Assembly: GCA_002433075.1 (NCBI GenBank)
Contig: DJHM01000007.1
Location: 1 to 23,583 of the forward strand
Reading direction: 5' to 3'
From: Latescibacteria bacterium UBA6620
GTDB lineage: Bacteria > Latescibacterota > UBA2968
DNA: 23,583 nt
The translations under genes were made by a program, and so were the position numbers. The stretch's first letter is position 1, and each line of letters begins with the position of its first letter. The notes beneath the pieces are model-generated. The model searched no databases and was not told the origin of the DNA. It was given only the letters and a program-made list of their open reading frames with translations. Shown here in pieces: positions 13,404-21,961 of this stretch.

Positions 13404-15317
13404 CTATGGTGATTCGGGAGGTTCGGGTTCCTGGAGGGGTTCGATACGTCCTCTGCGGAGCTTGAGTGTATACATCCAAGCGTTTTCGCGGTCACCGGGT
13501 CGGAATGTGACGCGCCCCGTGGCCCCCGGAATGTCCTGGAGGGTCTGAAGTTGCTGCACGAAGGAGGACCTGTCGGTTCCCCCCCTTTCGATCGCCTCTC
13601 GCGCCGCCCGCATGGCGTCGTGTCCGAGGGCGGCAGCGATGTCCTGGTCACGCCCGAACCGAGCTCGGTAGAGGTTTACAAATTCCTGCACGGAGGGAAG
13701 GCTACTCTGGTCGTGATACTTGGCGACGAAGACGGCGTTGTCGACGTAGTTTCCGCCGTCGCGCGCCACCTCGGGAAAATTCCAGCCATCGCTTCCGAGC
13801 AGCTGCGCGTCGATCAGGGCCGAGGCCACCTGGGGCGTGATGAGCAGCACGTCCTCGGCACTGGAGGCCCCTACGAGGAGCGCGTCGATGGTCTTGACTT
13901 CCTCGGGTTGAACGGTGTCGGGGTCGACGGGAACCGGCGGTGGAGGGGCGATCTGGAGACCGCCGAGCAAGAGGTCATCGATGTCGGCCTCGAACGACTC
14001 TGGCATTCGTAGCGCGAGACCGGCGTCCCGGATGCGGCTGAACTGCCCCCGGTAGTCCGTTGCTCCCGGCTCGAACCATTCCTGGACAATCACCTCACCT
14101 CCAAGCTCTTCGGCACGGGTTGTGAATTCTCGGGCGAGTCGGTTTCCATACGGGTCGCGGGGGGCCAGGGTCGCAAGGGTACGGTGCCCCATCCCTCCGA
14201 CGGCATAGTCAGCCAGCCGGCGACCCTGAGCGCCTGGAGTGGCGTTCATCTGGAACACCGCGGGTAGGGAGGCGATTTCGTCTGTCGACGCGGTGGGCGC
14301 GATCAACGGTATGCTCTGAGGGCTCAGGTGCGCGGCCAGGGGGATCGTCTCGAGGCTGCTGAGAGCGCCGATGATGGCGATGACGTTGTACTGTTCGACG
14401 ATTCGCTCGGCCGCTTTGACGGCCCGAATCGGGCTCCCTTCCGAATCCTGGAAGATCAGGCCGATCTGTTCGCCGCTCGACAGGGGGAAGCGCTCGCGAG
14501 CGAGGAGGATACCGTCCCTCAGGTTCTGTCCGACCGCCGACTCGAGGGGAGCGATGATCCCGATTTTGTATTTGGCCTGGGTCGGGTCTTCCTCGACCTC
14601 GGCAGGGGTGGGCAGCACGTCTTCCTCAGTTTCGAGGGGGGATCGCGCAGTACTCGCGAGGAGGCGCCTGCGAACGAGGGGCTCGAGATAGCCATTCGGA
14701 AATCGCTCGAGGAATACGGCGAGACGCTTGTCGGCCTCCGCGGCCTGCCCGAGTTTGGCCGGCCAACGGGCTTGTCCGAAGGCGACGGCCTCATCGACGA
14801 TTTGTTCACCGAAATCGGCACGCAGTCGGATGATGTCCTGATCGGTCAGCCGACTCGTGCCCACCATCTGGCCGAGCCTGTCGGCGGCGCGGGCCTTCAG
14901 CTCAGTCGGACCTCGTGATGTCAGGACTCTTGCGTACTGCGTGGCGGCACTGTAAATCTGGTTTTGTCGGAAGTAGCAGTCGCCGATCAGAAGATCGGCA
15001 TCGGGCAGGTACCGACTGTAGGGGAAGTGTTCATAGAGCTCGATCGATGCGGCAAGGGCCTCGTTGTAGTCACGAAGTTTGTAGTGACTTTTTGCGAGGA
15101 GCAGACGCGCGGCCGAGGTGCGCTGATTCAACGGGGTCTGATCGAGGAGCTCGAGCAAGGTCTCTCGTGCCCCGGTGAAGTTCTCCTTGATGTAACGTGC
15201 GAGCGCGCGCTGAAAAAGGGTCTCGGCATCCTGGCTGAACGTGGGTGTGGCGGACTGAGCCCGTGCGGGGCCGACCCAGAGCAGGGCGGAAACGACGAAT
15301 CCGAGGATGAGGTGCAT
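13404..15317 (-). CDS. LpoA-like TPR plus periplasmic-binding-protein fold
   Basis: A 637-residue exported protein. A signal peptide (MHLILGFVVSALLWVGPARA) is followed by tetratricopeptide-like helices (about 30-165: LFQRALARYIKENFTGARE, LLIGDCYFRQNQIYSAATQY) and a type I periplasmic-binding fold (from about 228: YKIGIIAPLESAVGQNLRDG, then AIIGALSSLETIPLA, IPLIAPTAS, and GHDAMRAAREAIE near the end). This order is that of LpoA-type activators of penicillin-binding protein 1A and of Leu/Ile/Val-type receptors. A proline-rich insert (APPPPVPVDPDTVQPEE) interrupts the binding fold. There is no lipobox cysteine. A role in cell-wall synthesis fits alr in the same operon, but is inference. ATG 15317 is preferred over GTG 15371 because the latter lies at the predicted transcription start. 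Confidence 0.85.
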   Translation of the reverse strand: MHLILGFVVSALLWVGPARAQSATPTFSQDAETLFQRALARYIKENFTGARETLLELLDQTPLNQRTSAARLLLAKSHYKLRDYNEALAASIELYEHFPYSRYLPDADLLIGDCYFRQNQIYSAATQYARVLTSRGPTELKARAADRLGQMVGTSRLTDQDIIRLRADFGEQIVDEAVAFGQARWPAKLGQAAEADKRLAVFLERFPNGYLEPLVRRRLLASTARSPLETEEDVLPTPAEVEEDPTQAKYKIGIIAPLESAVGQNLRDGILLARERFPLSSGEQIGLIFQDSEGSPIRAVKAAERIVEQYNVIAIIGALSSLETIPLAAHLSPQSIPLIAPTASTDEIASLPAVFQMNATPGAQGRRLADYAVGGMGHRTLATLAPRDPYGNRLAREFTTRAEELGGEVIVQEWFEPGATDYRGQFSRIRDAGLALRMPESFEADIDDLLLGGLQIAPPPPVPVDPDTVQPEEVKTIDALLVGASSAEDVLLITPQVASALIDAQLLGSDGWNFPEVARDGGNYVDNAVFVAKYHDQSSLPSVQEFVNLYRARFGRDQDIAAALGHDAMRAAREAIERGGTDRSSFVQQLQTLQDIPGATGRVTFRPGDRENAWMYTLKLRRGRIEPLQEPEPPESP

Positions 15318-15376
15318 CGTGTGTTCGATCTGTTGTAGGATGGGTCTTCGGCGGGGGTGCGAGGGGAGCACGCACG

Positions 15377-15405
15377 AATATACGGAGGGCGTTCATGTGG
15401 GTCAA
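15377..15405 (-). promoter_or_regulatory. Strong σ70-type promoter for the LpoA-like/alr operon
   Basis: On the minus strand: TTGACC (15405-15400), 17-base spacer, TATATT (15382-15377). Five of six bases match in each box. Transcription would start near 15370, giving a leader of about 53 bases before ATG 15317. No comparable promoter was found further down the operon. Confidence 0.65.
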
Positions 15406-15439
15406 GCGTCGTTGATTCAATCACTTACGAGGAAAAGCA

Positions 15440-17521
15440 TTGGCCTCTGACCTCGACCGTCCAGTGACCTCCCTAACCGGCGTGGGGGACCGAAGGGCTC
15501 TTGTCCTGGAAAACATCGCCGTGCGAACGATCGGCGATTTGCTTCACGTGTTGCCGCGCCGATATCTCGATCGAAGCGTTGAATCGGTGATCACAGATTT
15601 GTCGGAGGGCCAGGAGGTCACGGTTGTAGGTACAGTGGAGTCGACGGAGACGATTCCCGGCCGTCGCCCGCGGGTCCAGATGACGATTCGAGACGATTCC
15701 GAACGTCTGACGTGTGTGTGGTTCGGACGCTATGCCGCGGCGGATCGGTACTCTCCCGGGGATAGCGTAGCCGTAGCAGGAAAGCTCAAGCGGTATCGGG
15801 GGTGTGTGCAGATGGTTCATCCGGAGGTGGAGGCGGTCGGGGGCGAAGAAGATGACGACCGTATCCATACAGGGCGTGTCATTCCGCTTTACACGACCTC
15901 CGAAGAGATGAAAGACGCGGGCCTTTCGACCCGTACGCTCAGAGGGTTGATTCGGCAGGCGCTCGACACGTGTCCGATCGAGGATCCGGTTCCCGATTGG
16001 ATTCGGAAGGAAACAGGCATGCTTGGTCGCGGGGAGGCCCTGTCACTCCTGCACTTTCCGGAGGATACAGCCGATGTTGATCGTGCTCGGGACAGTCTGG
16101 CATACGGCGAGGCTCTGGAGGTGCAACTCTGGGCTTTGCGCCGTCGTCTTGCAGCGGGACCCTCCTTGTCGAGCAGCAAGTCCGGGACCCTCGCTCGGGA
16201 GTTGATGGACGGGCTGCCGTTCGAGTTGACGGGTGGTCAGCTCCGCGCGCTGGAGGAGATCCAGTTCGATCTCCAGTCGGGACGGCAAATGCATCGCCTG
16301 CTCCAGGGCGACGTCGGATCGGGAAAGACCCTGGTTGCGTTGCTTGCCGCGCTCACGGTCGTCGAGGGCGGAGGTCAGGTGGCGATTATGGCGCCGACCG
16401 AGGTGTTGGCGGAACAACACGGCCAGACGCTGCGGGGCTTGCTTGGGGGATTCGATGTAGTGGTCACCGTCGTTACAGGAAGTCGGCCCCGGGCAGAGCG
16501 CGAGGCGTCCCGGTCCCTGATCGCAGCCGGACAGGTCTCGATCGTGGTCGGCACGCACACGCTGATCCAGGAGGACGCTATTTTCAAGAATCTTCAGCTG
16601 GCGGTGATCGACGAACAGCATCGATTCGGCGTCGATCAACGATCGGCCTTGGGAGAGAAGGGTGATGGCGAGGCGCCCCACATGCTGGTGATGACGGCGA
16701 CGCCGATCCCACGTTCTCTTTCCCTGACCCTTTATGGGCATCTGGATGTGTCGGTGATCGACGAGCTCCCGCCGGGGCGAAAACCGATCACGACAGGATG
16801 GCGCCTCGCGGCGGATCGTTCAAAGGCACTCATGTTCGCCCGGGATCAAGTGGAGGCAGGGAGGCAGGCCTACGTCGTCTACCCTCGAATCGAGGGCTCG
16901 AAGACATCGGAGATGAAGGCGGCGTCGGAGGCCCACGCTGAGCTGCAGGGCGGAGTGTTCGTCGGGCACAGCCTCGGGCTTCTGCACGGGCGGATGAAGG
17001 CGGAAGACAAGCTTTCGGTGATGGATCGCTTCCGCGCCGGTGACCTGGATGTCCTCGTGTCGACGACGGTCGTGGAAGTCGGGGTGGACGTGCCGAACGC
17101 GACCGTGATGATGGTGGAGCACGCGGAACGTTTCGGACTCTCGCAACTGCATCAACTTCGGGGACGTGTAGGCCGAGGTCCTCACGACTCCTACTGCATT
17201 CTGGTGGTCGATCCCGATGGGGATCTGACCGAGGACGCACACCAGCGTCTGGAGGCGATGGTCCGATCGGATGACGGGTTCGAGATCGCGGAGGAAGATC
17301 TGCGGATTCGGGGGAGCGGCCAGTTGTTCGGTACCCGGCAGGCGGGCTTGCCCGAGTTCCGATTTGTTGATCTGGTGCGTCATACAGGTCTGATCGAGAC
17401 GGCCCGTGGTTACGCGGGGCGACTGCTGGAGACGGACCCCGATCTCGCGGAGCATCCTCTGTTGGCTCGCCGAATCGCCAGGCTGGAGGAAGCTGGATTC
17501 CGCGTCCCCACGGCGGGATGA
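15440..17521 (+). CDS. recG: ATP-dependent DNA helicase RecG
   Basis: A 693-residue RecG, which reverses stalled replication forks and processes branched DNA. The N-terminal wedge/OB domain (about 50-150) is followed by the superfamily 2 core: Walker A GDVGSGKT (290-297), APTEVLAEQH (motif Ia), GTHTLIQ, DEQHRFGVDQR (391-401), TATPIPRSL (motif III), HGRMK, and QLRGRVGRG (motif VI). The typical C-terminal signature with GSGQLFGTRQAG is present. The length is normal. The start is TTG 15440 with GAGG seven bases upstream. The gene is divergent from the LpoA-like operon, and no clear plus-strand promoter was found in the 122-base gap 15318-15439. It stands next to an operon that has lost sbcDC, another repair system. 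Confidence 0.97.
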   Translation: MASDLDRPVTSLTGVGDRRALVLENIAVRTIGDLLHVLPRRYLDRSVESVITDLSEGQEVTVVGTVESTETIPGRRPRVQMTIRDDSERLTCVWFGRYAAADRYSPGDSVAVAGKLKRYRGCVQMVHPEVEAVGGEEDDDRIHTGRVIPLYTTSEEMKDAGLSTRTLRGLIRQALDTCPIEDPVPDWIRKETGMLGRGEALSLLHFPEDTADVDRARDSLAYGEALEVQLWALRRRLAAGPSLSSSKSGTLARELMDGLPFELTGGQLRALEEIQFDLQSGRQMHRLLQGDVGSGKTLVALLAALTVVEGGGQVAIMAPTEVLAEQHGQTLRGLLGGFDVVVTVVTGSRPRAEREASRSLIAAGQVSIVVGTHTLIQEDAIFKNLQLAVIDEQHRFGVDQRSALGEKGDGEAPHMLVMTATPIPRSLSLTLYGHLDVSVIDELPPGRKPITTGWRLAADRSKALMFARDQVEAGRQAYVVYPRIEGSKTSEMKAASEAHAELQGGVFVGHSLGLLHGRMKAEDKLSVMDRFRAGDLDVLVSTTVVEVGVDVPNATVMMVEHAERFGLSQLHQLRGRVGRGPHDSYCILVVDPDGDLTEDAHQRLEAMVRSDDGFEIAEEDLRIRGSGQLFGTRQAGLPEFRFVDLVRHTGLIETARGYAGRLLETDPDLAEHPLLARRIARLEEAGFRVPTAG

Positions 17522-17536
17522 GGCCCCCGGGGCATG

Positions 17537-17565
17537 TTGACACCCCTATTTCATTGTGGTAGATT
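17537..17565 (+). promoter_or_regulatory. Strong σ70-type promoter before the PfkB-type kinase
   Basis: TTGACA (17537-17542, consensus), 17-base spacer, TAGATT (17560-17565). It lies 16 bases after recG stops and 57 bases before ATG 17622, and could drive the whole series from the kinase through hflKC to gcvP. Confidence 0.7.
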
Positions 17566-17621
17566 GGCCCCACTTCGGCCCCGGCGACGGCCGACGCAAC
17601 TGCCTGTTTCGGAGGGGCTTA

Positions 17622-18569
17622 ATGCCAGAGGCGGTGAGCCGACGAATCGCTCTCGTCGGCGCCATCAATCGCGATACGATCCGCACGGCCGATGGGGTGG
17701 AGACCGAGAGCTATGGCGGCCTCCTCTACAGCATTCTGCCGCTGGCCGCCATCGCCGACGACGACACGATGGTGCATCCTGTCGTCAACGTCGGTGAAGA
17801 CATCCGCGAAATCGTCGAGGACACCCTCTCGCCCCTGGCGAGGGTGTCCGTTGCAGGTATCGAGTTCGTTCCCGAGAAGAACACGCATTGTTTCTTGGAC
17901 TACGACGAAGACGGGAATAAACAGGAAACGCTCCTCGGTGGTGTTCCGAAGCTGACTGTCGAACGGCTCGAGCCCTACCTGGACGGCGACGCGGTGGGGT
18001 TCAATTTCATCACCGGGTGGGAGCTCGATCTGGAGACACTCCAGACCGCCCGGCAGATGTCGGATGCCACGTTCTTCATGGATGTTCACAGCCTCTCCCT
18101 CGGTACCGACCAAGAGCATCGCCGCTACCTGCGTGTGCCGCCGGAATGGGAAGCGTGGACGGCCTGCGCGGACGTGGTTCAGATGAACGAGAAAGAAGCC
18201 GAACTGCTGGCGGGTCACAAGCTGGTGGACGAAGTACAGCGGCTGACGTTCGGTCGGCGTTTGATCGAGAACGGATCGAGCGTGGCGATTGTCACGCTGG
18301 GGGAAGCCGGCGCCGATGTCATCTATGTGCAGGATGGCGATGTTCAGTTCCATCACTCTCCCTCCCAGCCGGCTGGGCCCCCGCAGGACGAAACGGGGTG
18401 CGGGGATGTTTTTCTGATGGGATTTGCCTGGTCGTATCTTCAAGATCGGAATCCCCTAGTGGCAGCGCGTTTCGCGAACGTGCTGGCCGGCATCAATGTC
18501 ACTCTGCGTGGGCTCGATGCGGTACGCGGTATCGGCGAGGCCCTGGAAGCTCGCGCAGAAAGCTCATAG
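17622..18569 (+). CDS. PfkB-family carbohydrate/nucleoside kinase
   Basis: A 315-residue ribokinase-superfamily protein that would phosphorylate a sugar or nucleoside with ATP. The N-terminal strand (RRIALVGAINRDTI) and the GG substrate-lid motif (ESYGGLLYS) are present. The C-terminal anion-hole motif reads DETGCGDVF (256-264), with D262 as catalytic base and cysteine in place of the usual alanine or glycine. IVTLGEAGADV precedes it. The N-terminal third departs from ribokinase and adenosine kinase, so the substrate is unknown. ATG 17622 has GGAGG six bases upstream; an upstream in-frame start at 17556 would begin inside the promoter -10 box and is rejected. hflK follows after eight bases. 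Confidence 0.85.
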   Translation: MPEAVSRRIALVGAINRDTIRTADGVETESYGGLLYSILPLAAIADDDTMVHPVVNVGEDIREIVEDTLSPLARVSVAGIEFVPEKNTHCFLDYDEDGNKQETLLGGVPKLTVERLEPYLDGDAVGFNFITGWELDLETLQTARQMSDATFFMDVHSLSLGTDQEHRRYLRVPPEWEAWTACADVVQMNEKEAELLAGHKLVDEVQRLTFGRRLIENGSSVAIVTLGEAGADVIYVQDGDVQFHHSPSQPAGPPQDETGCGDVFLMGFAWSYLQDRNPLVAARFANVLAGINVTLRGLDAVRGIGEALEARAESS

Positions 18570-18577
18570 GAAGCCCC

Positions 18578-19558
18578 ATGCAGCAGTACGACTTTCCCAA
18601 CCGACCGCAGCTGGACCTGAATATCAACACGAAAACCGTCAGTTACGTGGTGGTGGCTTTCGTGCTGCTCTGGTTCGCGAGCGGGATCTACATCGTGAAC
18701 CCTGAAGAGCAAGCCGTCGTGTTCAGATTCGGGGAGGCGGTGCATCTGTCGGAGTCCGGGATTCACTACCATTTTCCGCGCCCGATCGAAAAGATCGAAA
18801 AAGAGAAGGTGACGCAGGTAAAACGACTCGAGATCGGGTTCCGGACGATCAGCCTGGAACCGGCACCGCGTTACCAGAAGGTGCTGCGAGAATCGATGAT
18901 GCTCACTGGGGACGAAAACATCGTCGATGTCGAGCTCATCGTTCAGTATCGGATCAGGGACATCCAGAAGTATCTGTTCAACGTACACAACCAGTCAGAA
19001 GCGGTTCGCAGTGTGGCCGAGTCGGCAATGCGTCAGGTGATTGGAACCCACACGATCGATGAAGCCCTGACGGAAGGAAAGCTGGAGATCCAGAACGAGA
19101 TGGAAGCCCAGATCCGCGATGTCCTTGGGATATACGATATGGGCATTCACGTTGAGAACGTGAAACTCCAGGCGGTTGCCGTCCCACGAGAAGTAGATGC
19201 GGCTTTCAAGGATGTGGCGAGTGCACGTGAGGATCGCGAGAGGCTGCGGAACGAAGCGGAGGCCTACCGGAACGAGATCATTCCGAAGGCTCGAGGCGAA
19301 GCCGAGCAGGTGATTCGAGGGGCGGAAGCCTATCAGGTAGAGCGCATCAAACGATCGCAAGGCGACGCGGAACGGTTCCTGAAGGTGCTGACAGAGTATG
19401 AAAAAGCGCGGGATGTGACCGAGACCCGGCTCTATCTCGAAACGATGGAAAAAATCCTCCCGGCAATTCAGAAGTACGTCGTGCAGTCGGACGGCAAAGG
19501 TGGGATTCTGAACGTGCTTCAACTCGACAAGCAAGCGCGGGGAGGGACCACACCGTGA
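18578..19558 (+). CDS. hflK: HflK, membrane protease regulator subunit
   Basis: A 326-residue SPFH/prohibitin-domain protein. One membrane segment (about 22-41) is followed directly by IVNPEEQAVVFRFGE, then the SPFH domain (HYHFPRPIEKIEKEKVTQV, VDVELIVQYRI) and a long charged helix (REDRERLRNEAEAYRNEIIP and onward). With HflC it forms a cage around FtsH in well-studied bacteria and limits its access to membrane substrates. It is shorter than enterobacterial HflK because it lacks the glycine-rich N-terminal region. ATG 18578 follows AGGAAG. It overlaps hflC by four bases. Confidence 0.95.
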   Translation: MQQYDFPNRPQLDLNINTKTVSYVVVAFVLLWFASGIYIVNPEEQAVVFRFGEAVHLSESGIHYHFPRPIEKIEKEKVTQVKRLEIGFRTISLEPAPRYQKVLRESMMLTGDENIVDVELIVQYRIRDIQKYLFNVHNQSEAVRSVAESAMRQVIGTHTIDEALTEGKLEIQNEMEAQIRDVLGIYDMGIHVENVKLQAVAVPREVDAAFKDVASAREDRERLRNEAEAYRNEIIPKARGEAEQVIRGAEAYQVERIKRSQGDAERFLKVLTEYEKARDVTETRLYLETMEKILPAIQKYVVQSDGKGGILNVLQLDKQARGGTTP

Positions 19559-20412
19559 AGCCCCTCGTCGGAGTTCTGATCGGATTGGTTGTTCTGGGCA
19601 TCGCGGCCGATGCCATCTTCTTTTTTGTGGATGAACGCGAGCAGGTCGTCGTGACACGGCTGGGCAATCCCATTCACACGATCCAGTCTCCCGGGTTGCA
19701 GATCCGGGCGCCCTTTATCGAGCAGGTTCATCGATTCGACGATCGTCTTCTGGCCAGCGACGCAGACCCAGCGCCGATTTACACGCTCGACAAGAAGAAC
19801 CTGATCGTCGACAACTTCGCCCGGTGGCGTATTGTCGATCCCTTGAAGTTCATGCGTTCGGTGCAGACGGTGTTCGGAGCACAGTCACGGCTGGATGACA
19901 TTATCTACGCAGCGGTTCGAGAGGAGCTGGGCCAGCACACGCTCGAGGACATCGTTTCGGGTGACCGCGACGCCATTATGCACTCGGTCACAGGCAAATG
20001 TCGAGAGGACGCGGCCGATCTGGGGATTGAAGTGGTCGACGTGAGGATCAAGCGCGCGGATCTTCCAGAAGAAAACAAGAAGAACGTGTTCGATCGCATG
20101 CGGGCCGAGCGTGCTCGCCAGGCCAAGGAGTATCGCGCAGAAGGTGAAGAGGCTGCGCTCAAAATTCGGGCAGAGACCGATCTCGAGGTCACCCGAATTC
20201 GCTCCGAGGCCACACTGCAGGCACAGCGGCTTCGCGGCGAGGGTGATGCCGAGGCTTTGAGGATCTATGCCGAGGCCTTCCAAAAGGATCCGCAGTTCTA
20301 CGAGTTTCAGCGGACACTCGAGGCCTATGAACAGACGTTGGGTGAAGGCACCACTGTCGTACTTCCGCTCGACACGGAGTTCTTCAAGTACCTGGGTAGA
20401 GCCAAGAAGTAG
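19555..20412 (+). CDS. hflC: HflC, membrane protease regulator subunit
   Basis: A 285-residue partner of HflK. An N-terminal membrane segment (about 3-23) precedes FVDEREQVVVTRLGNP and the SPFH domain (NLIVDNFARWRIVDP), then DVRIKRADLPEEN, typical of HflC, and an alanine/glutamate-rich coiled coil (RAEGEEAALKIRAETDLEV, RLRGEGDAEALRIYAEAF). The family motif before the end, TTVVLPLDTEFFKYL, is intact. The start is GTG 19555 overlapping the hflK stop (GTGA), which implies coupled translation of the two subunits. Confidence 0.96.
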   Translation: MKPLVGVLIGLVVLGIAADAIFFFVDEREQVVVTRLGNPIHTIQSPGLQIRAPFIEQVHRFDDRLLASDADPAPIYTLDKKNLIVDNFARWRIVDPLKFMRSVQTVFGAQSRLDDIIYAAVREELGQHTLEDIVSGDRDAIMHSVTGKCREDAADLGIEVVDVRIKRADLPEENKKNVFDRMRAERARQAKEYRAEGEEAALKIRAETDLEVTRIRSEATLQAQRLRGEGDAEALRIYAEAFQKDPQFYEFQRTLEAYEQTLGEGTTVVLPLDTEFFKYLGRAKK

Positions 20413-20428
20413 CCTCGTCTTCCTCTGG

Positions 20429-21367
20429 ATGGCGCTGAGCCTCAGTGCCCCGTGTCCGGCTTCGGACTGGTCCCAGGTCGCGCGTTCGGGCATTCGGTTG
20501 CACTACTCGCGCGATAGCGGACCCGTCCTGGCGGATCACGTGCTGGACGTGCTCGTCGAGGGCCGTAGCGAGGTTGCCAGATCCCTTGGCGGTCTGGATC
20601 AGGTGCCAATTGAAGCATACCTGGCTCAGACTTCCGAGCAGTTTCACGAATTGTCGAACCATCGAGTCCCCCACTGGGGTGCGGGTGTCGCCTTCCCCGA
20701 CTCACGCACCCTGGTTCTCCGCAGTTTGCCAGGCCAGTCAGACGAGCTGGTTCAGGCCGCTCGTCACGAACTCTCCCACATTCTCCTCCACGCTGCCGTA
20801 TCGAAGACGGCTGTCCGCATCCCCGTTTGGTTCAATGAAGGTGTCGCCATGTGGGTCGCCCACGAGTGGCGATTTCACCAGAGTTTCGAAGTACTCTTTG
20901 CGGCGCTTGGGTTGGGGGTCCTCCCTCTTGCCGAGATCGAGTCGGTCCTTTCGTTCGGGTCGGCACGTGCACACCTCGCGTATACGGAAAGCCTCCTGGC
21001 GGTTCTGCTCCTGGTGGAGCTGGGTGGGCACGGGGCGATTCCAGACATGGTCGATGCGCTGTCCAGGGGCGTCTCGTTCGATGTAGCTCTGTTCCAGACG
21101 ACGGGGATGACGCCGAGCGCGTTCGAGTCGGAGTTCCAGTGCTACGTGGGTCGGAGGTTCGGACCGTGGGCCGTGCTCACGACACCTGAAGCCATCTGGC
21201 TGGCGGTCAGCCTGATGATCCTGCTGTGCTATGTCGCAATCCGCTTTAGGAACCGGGCGAGAACCGCCGCTTGGGAAGACGAGGACCCGCTGGACGCGTT
21301 GCCTCTCAAGCTCAGGCTGAAGGTCCGTCGCGCACGGAGATCTGGAGAATCGAGGGACGAACATTGA
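20429..21367 (+). CDS. Membrane-anchored HExxH metallopeptidase (peptidase MA-like)
   Basis: A 312-residue predicted zinc peptidase of the peptidase MA/gluzincin kind. A short hydrophobic N-terminus (MALSLSAPCPAS) suggests export. Zinc motif HELSH is at 113-117, and the downstream WFNEGVAMWVAHE helix supplies the expected third ligand and active-site context. A single membrane segment (about 247-271, AIWLAVSLMILLCYVAIRF) and a basic cytoplasmic tail follow, so the catalytic domain would face the periplasm. It begins 16 bases after hflC and ends in a four-base overlap with coaE. Its place directly behind hflKC suggests a role in envelope protein quality control; that is inference. The ribosome binding site before ATG 20429 is weak, and a GTG near 20341 inside hflC cannot be excluded. 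Confidence 0.78.
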   Translation: MALSLSAPCPASDWSQVARSGIRLHYSRDSGPVLADHVLDVLVEGRSEVARSLGGLDQVPIEAYLAQTSEQFHELSNHRVPHWGAGVAFPDSRTLVLRSLPGQSDELVQAARHELSHILLHAAVSKTAVRIPVWFNEGVAMWVAHEWRFHQSFEVLFAALGLGVLPLAEIESVLSFGSARAHLAYTESLLAVLLLVELGGHGAIPDMVDALSRGVSFDVALFQTTGMTPSAFESEFQCYVGRRFGPWAVLTTPEAIWLAVSLMILLCYVAIRFRNRARTAAWEDEDPLDALPLKLRLKVRRARRSGESRDEH

Positions 21368-21945
21368 CGATCGGTGTGACGGGGAGCATCGGGTCGGGGA
21401 AGAGCACGCTCTGTCGTCTGTTTGGTGAATGGGGGGCGACGGTTTTGGATGCAGACCGGATGGCCCATCTTGCGCTGGAGGAACCCGCCGTTCAGGCCCA
21501 GATCGTCTCCCGATTCGGCCAGGATCTGGTGACGGCCGGCGAGATGGACCGTCGGGAACTCGGACGACTTGCATTCGGATCGGACGAGAACCGGGAGGCG
21601 CTGACGGACATTGTCTGGCCCGCGGTCGGTCGGTTTCTCAAAGTCGGGGTGGAGGAAGCGAATCCGGATCGACCGATCGTGATTGAGGCGCCCGTGCTTC
21701 TGGAATGGGGGGACCCCGACGGGCTTTGCGAAGTGGTCGTGGTCGTGACGGCGCCAGAAGCGATCCGGGTCGCGAGAACGGTCGAACGATTGGGGATCAG
21801 CGAAGAGGAAGTGCGAGAGCGGGCACGCCACCAGATGCCTGAGGCGGAGAAAATCGAACACGCAGACCATGTGATTGCCAACGATGCCGACCTGGACACG
21901 CTTCGTGGGCGAGCCAGGCGACTCTGGGAAACCCTTACTGAATGA
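21364..21945 (+). CDS. coaE: Dephospho-CoA kinase
   Basis: A 193-residue CoaE, the last step of coenzyme A synthesis. The P-loop GSIGSGKST spans 7-15, VLDADRMAHLAL follows (the conserved DAD motif), then IVWPAVGRFL, VIEAPVLLEWG, and RQ-type HQMPEAEKIEHADHVIAND near the end, all in family order. The start is TTG 21364, overlapping the stop of the peptidase gene (TTGA), with GAGGG seven bases upstream. The length is typical. gcvPA starts 16 bases after its stop. Confidence 0.95.
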   Translation: MTIGVTGSIGSGKSTLCRLFGEWGATVLDADRMAHLALEEPAVQAQIVSRFGQDLVTAGEMDRRELGRLAFGSDENREALTDIVWPAVGRFLKVGVEEANPDRPIVIEAPVLLEWGDPDGLCEVVVVVTAPEAIRVARTVERLGISEEEVRERARHQMPEAEKIEHADHVIANDADLDTLRGRARRLWETLTE

Positions 21946-21961
21946 AGGGACGATCCATCGC

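Noticed and set aside
15318..15371. GTG 15371 as start of the LpoA-like protein
   Set aside because: It lies at the predicted transcription start of the promoter at 15377-15405 and would put 18 polar residues ahead of a good signal peptide starting at ATG 15317.
20267..20428. Longer N-terminus for the HExxH peptidase, inside hflC
   Set aside because: The added residues are basic and serine-rich, as expected of hflC read in another frame, and remove the signal-like N-terminus.
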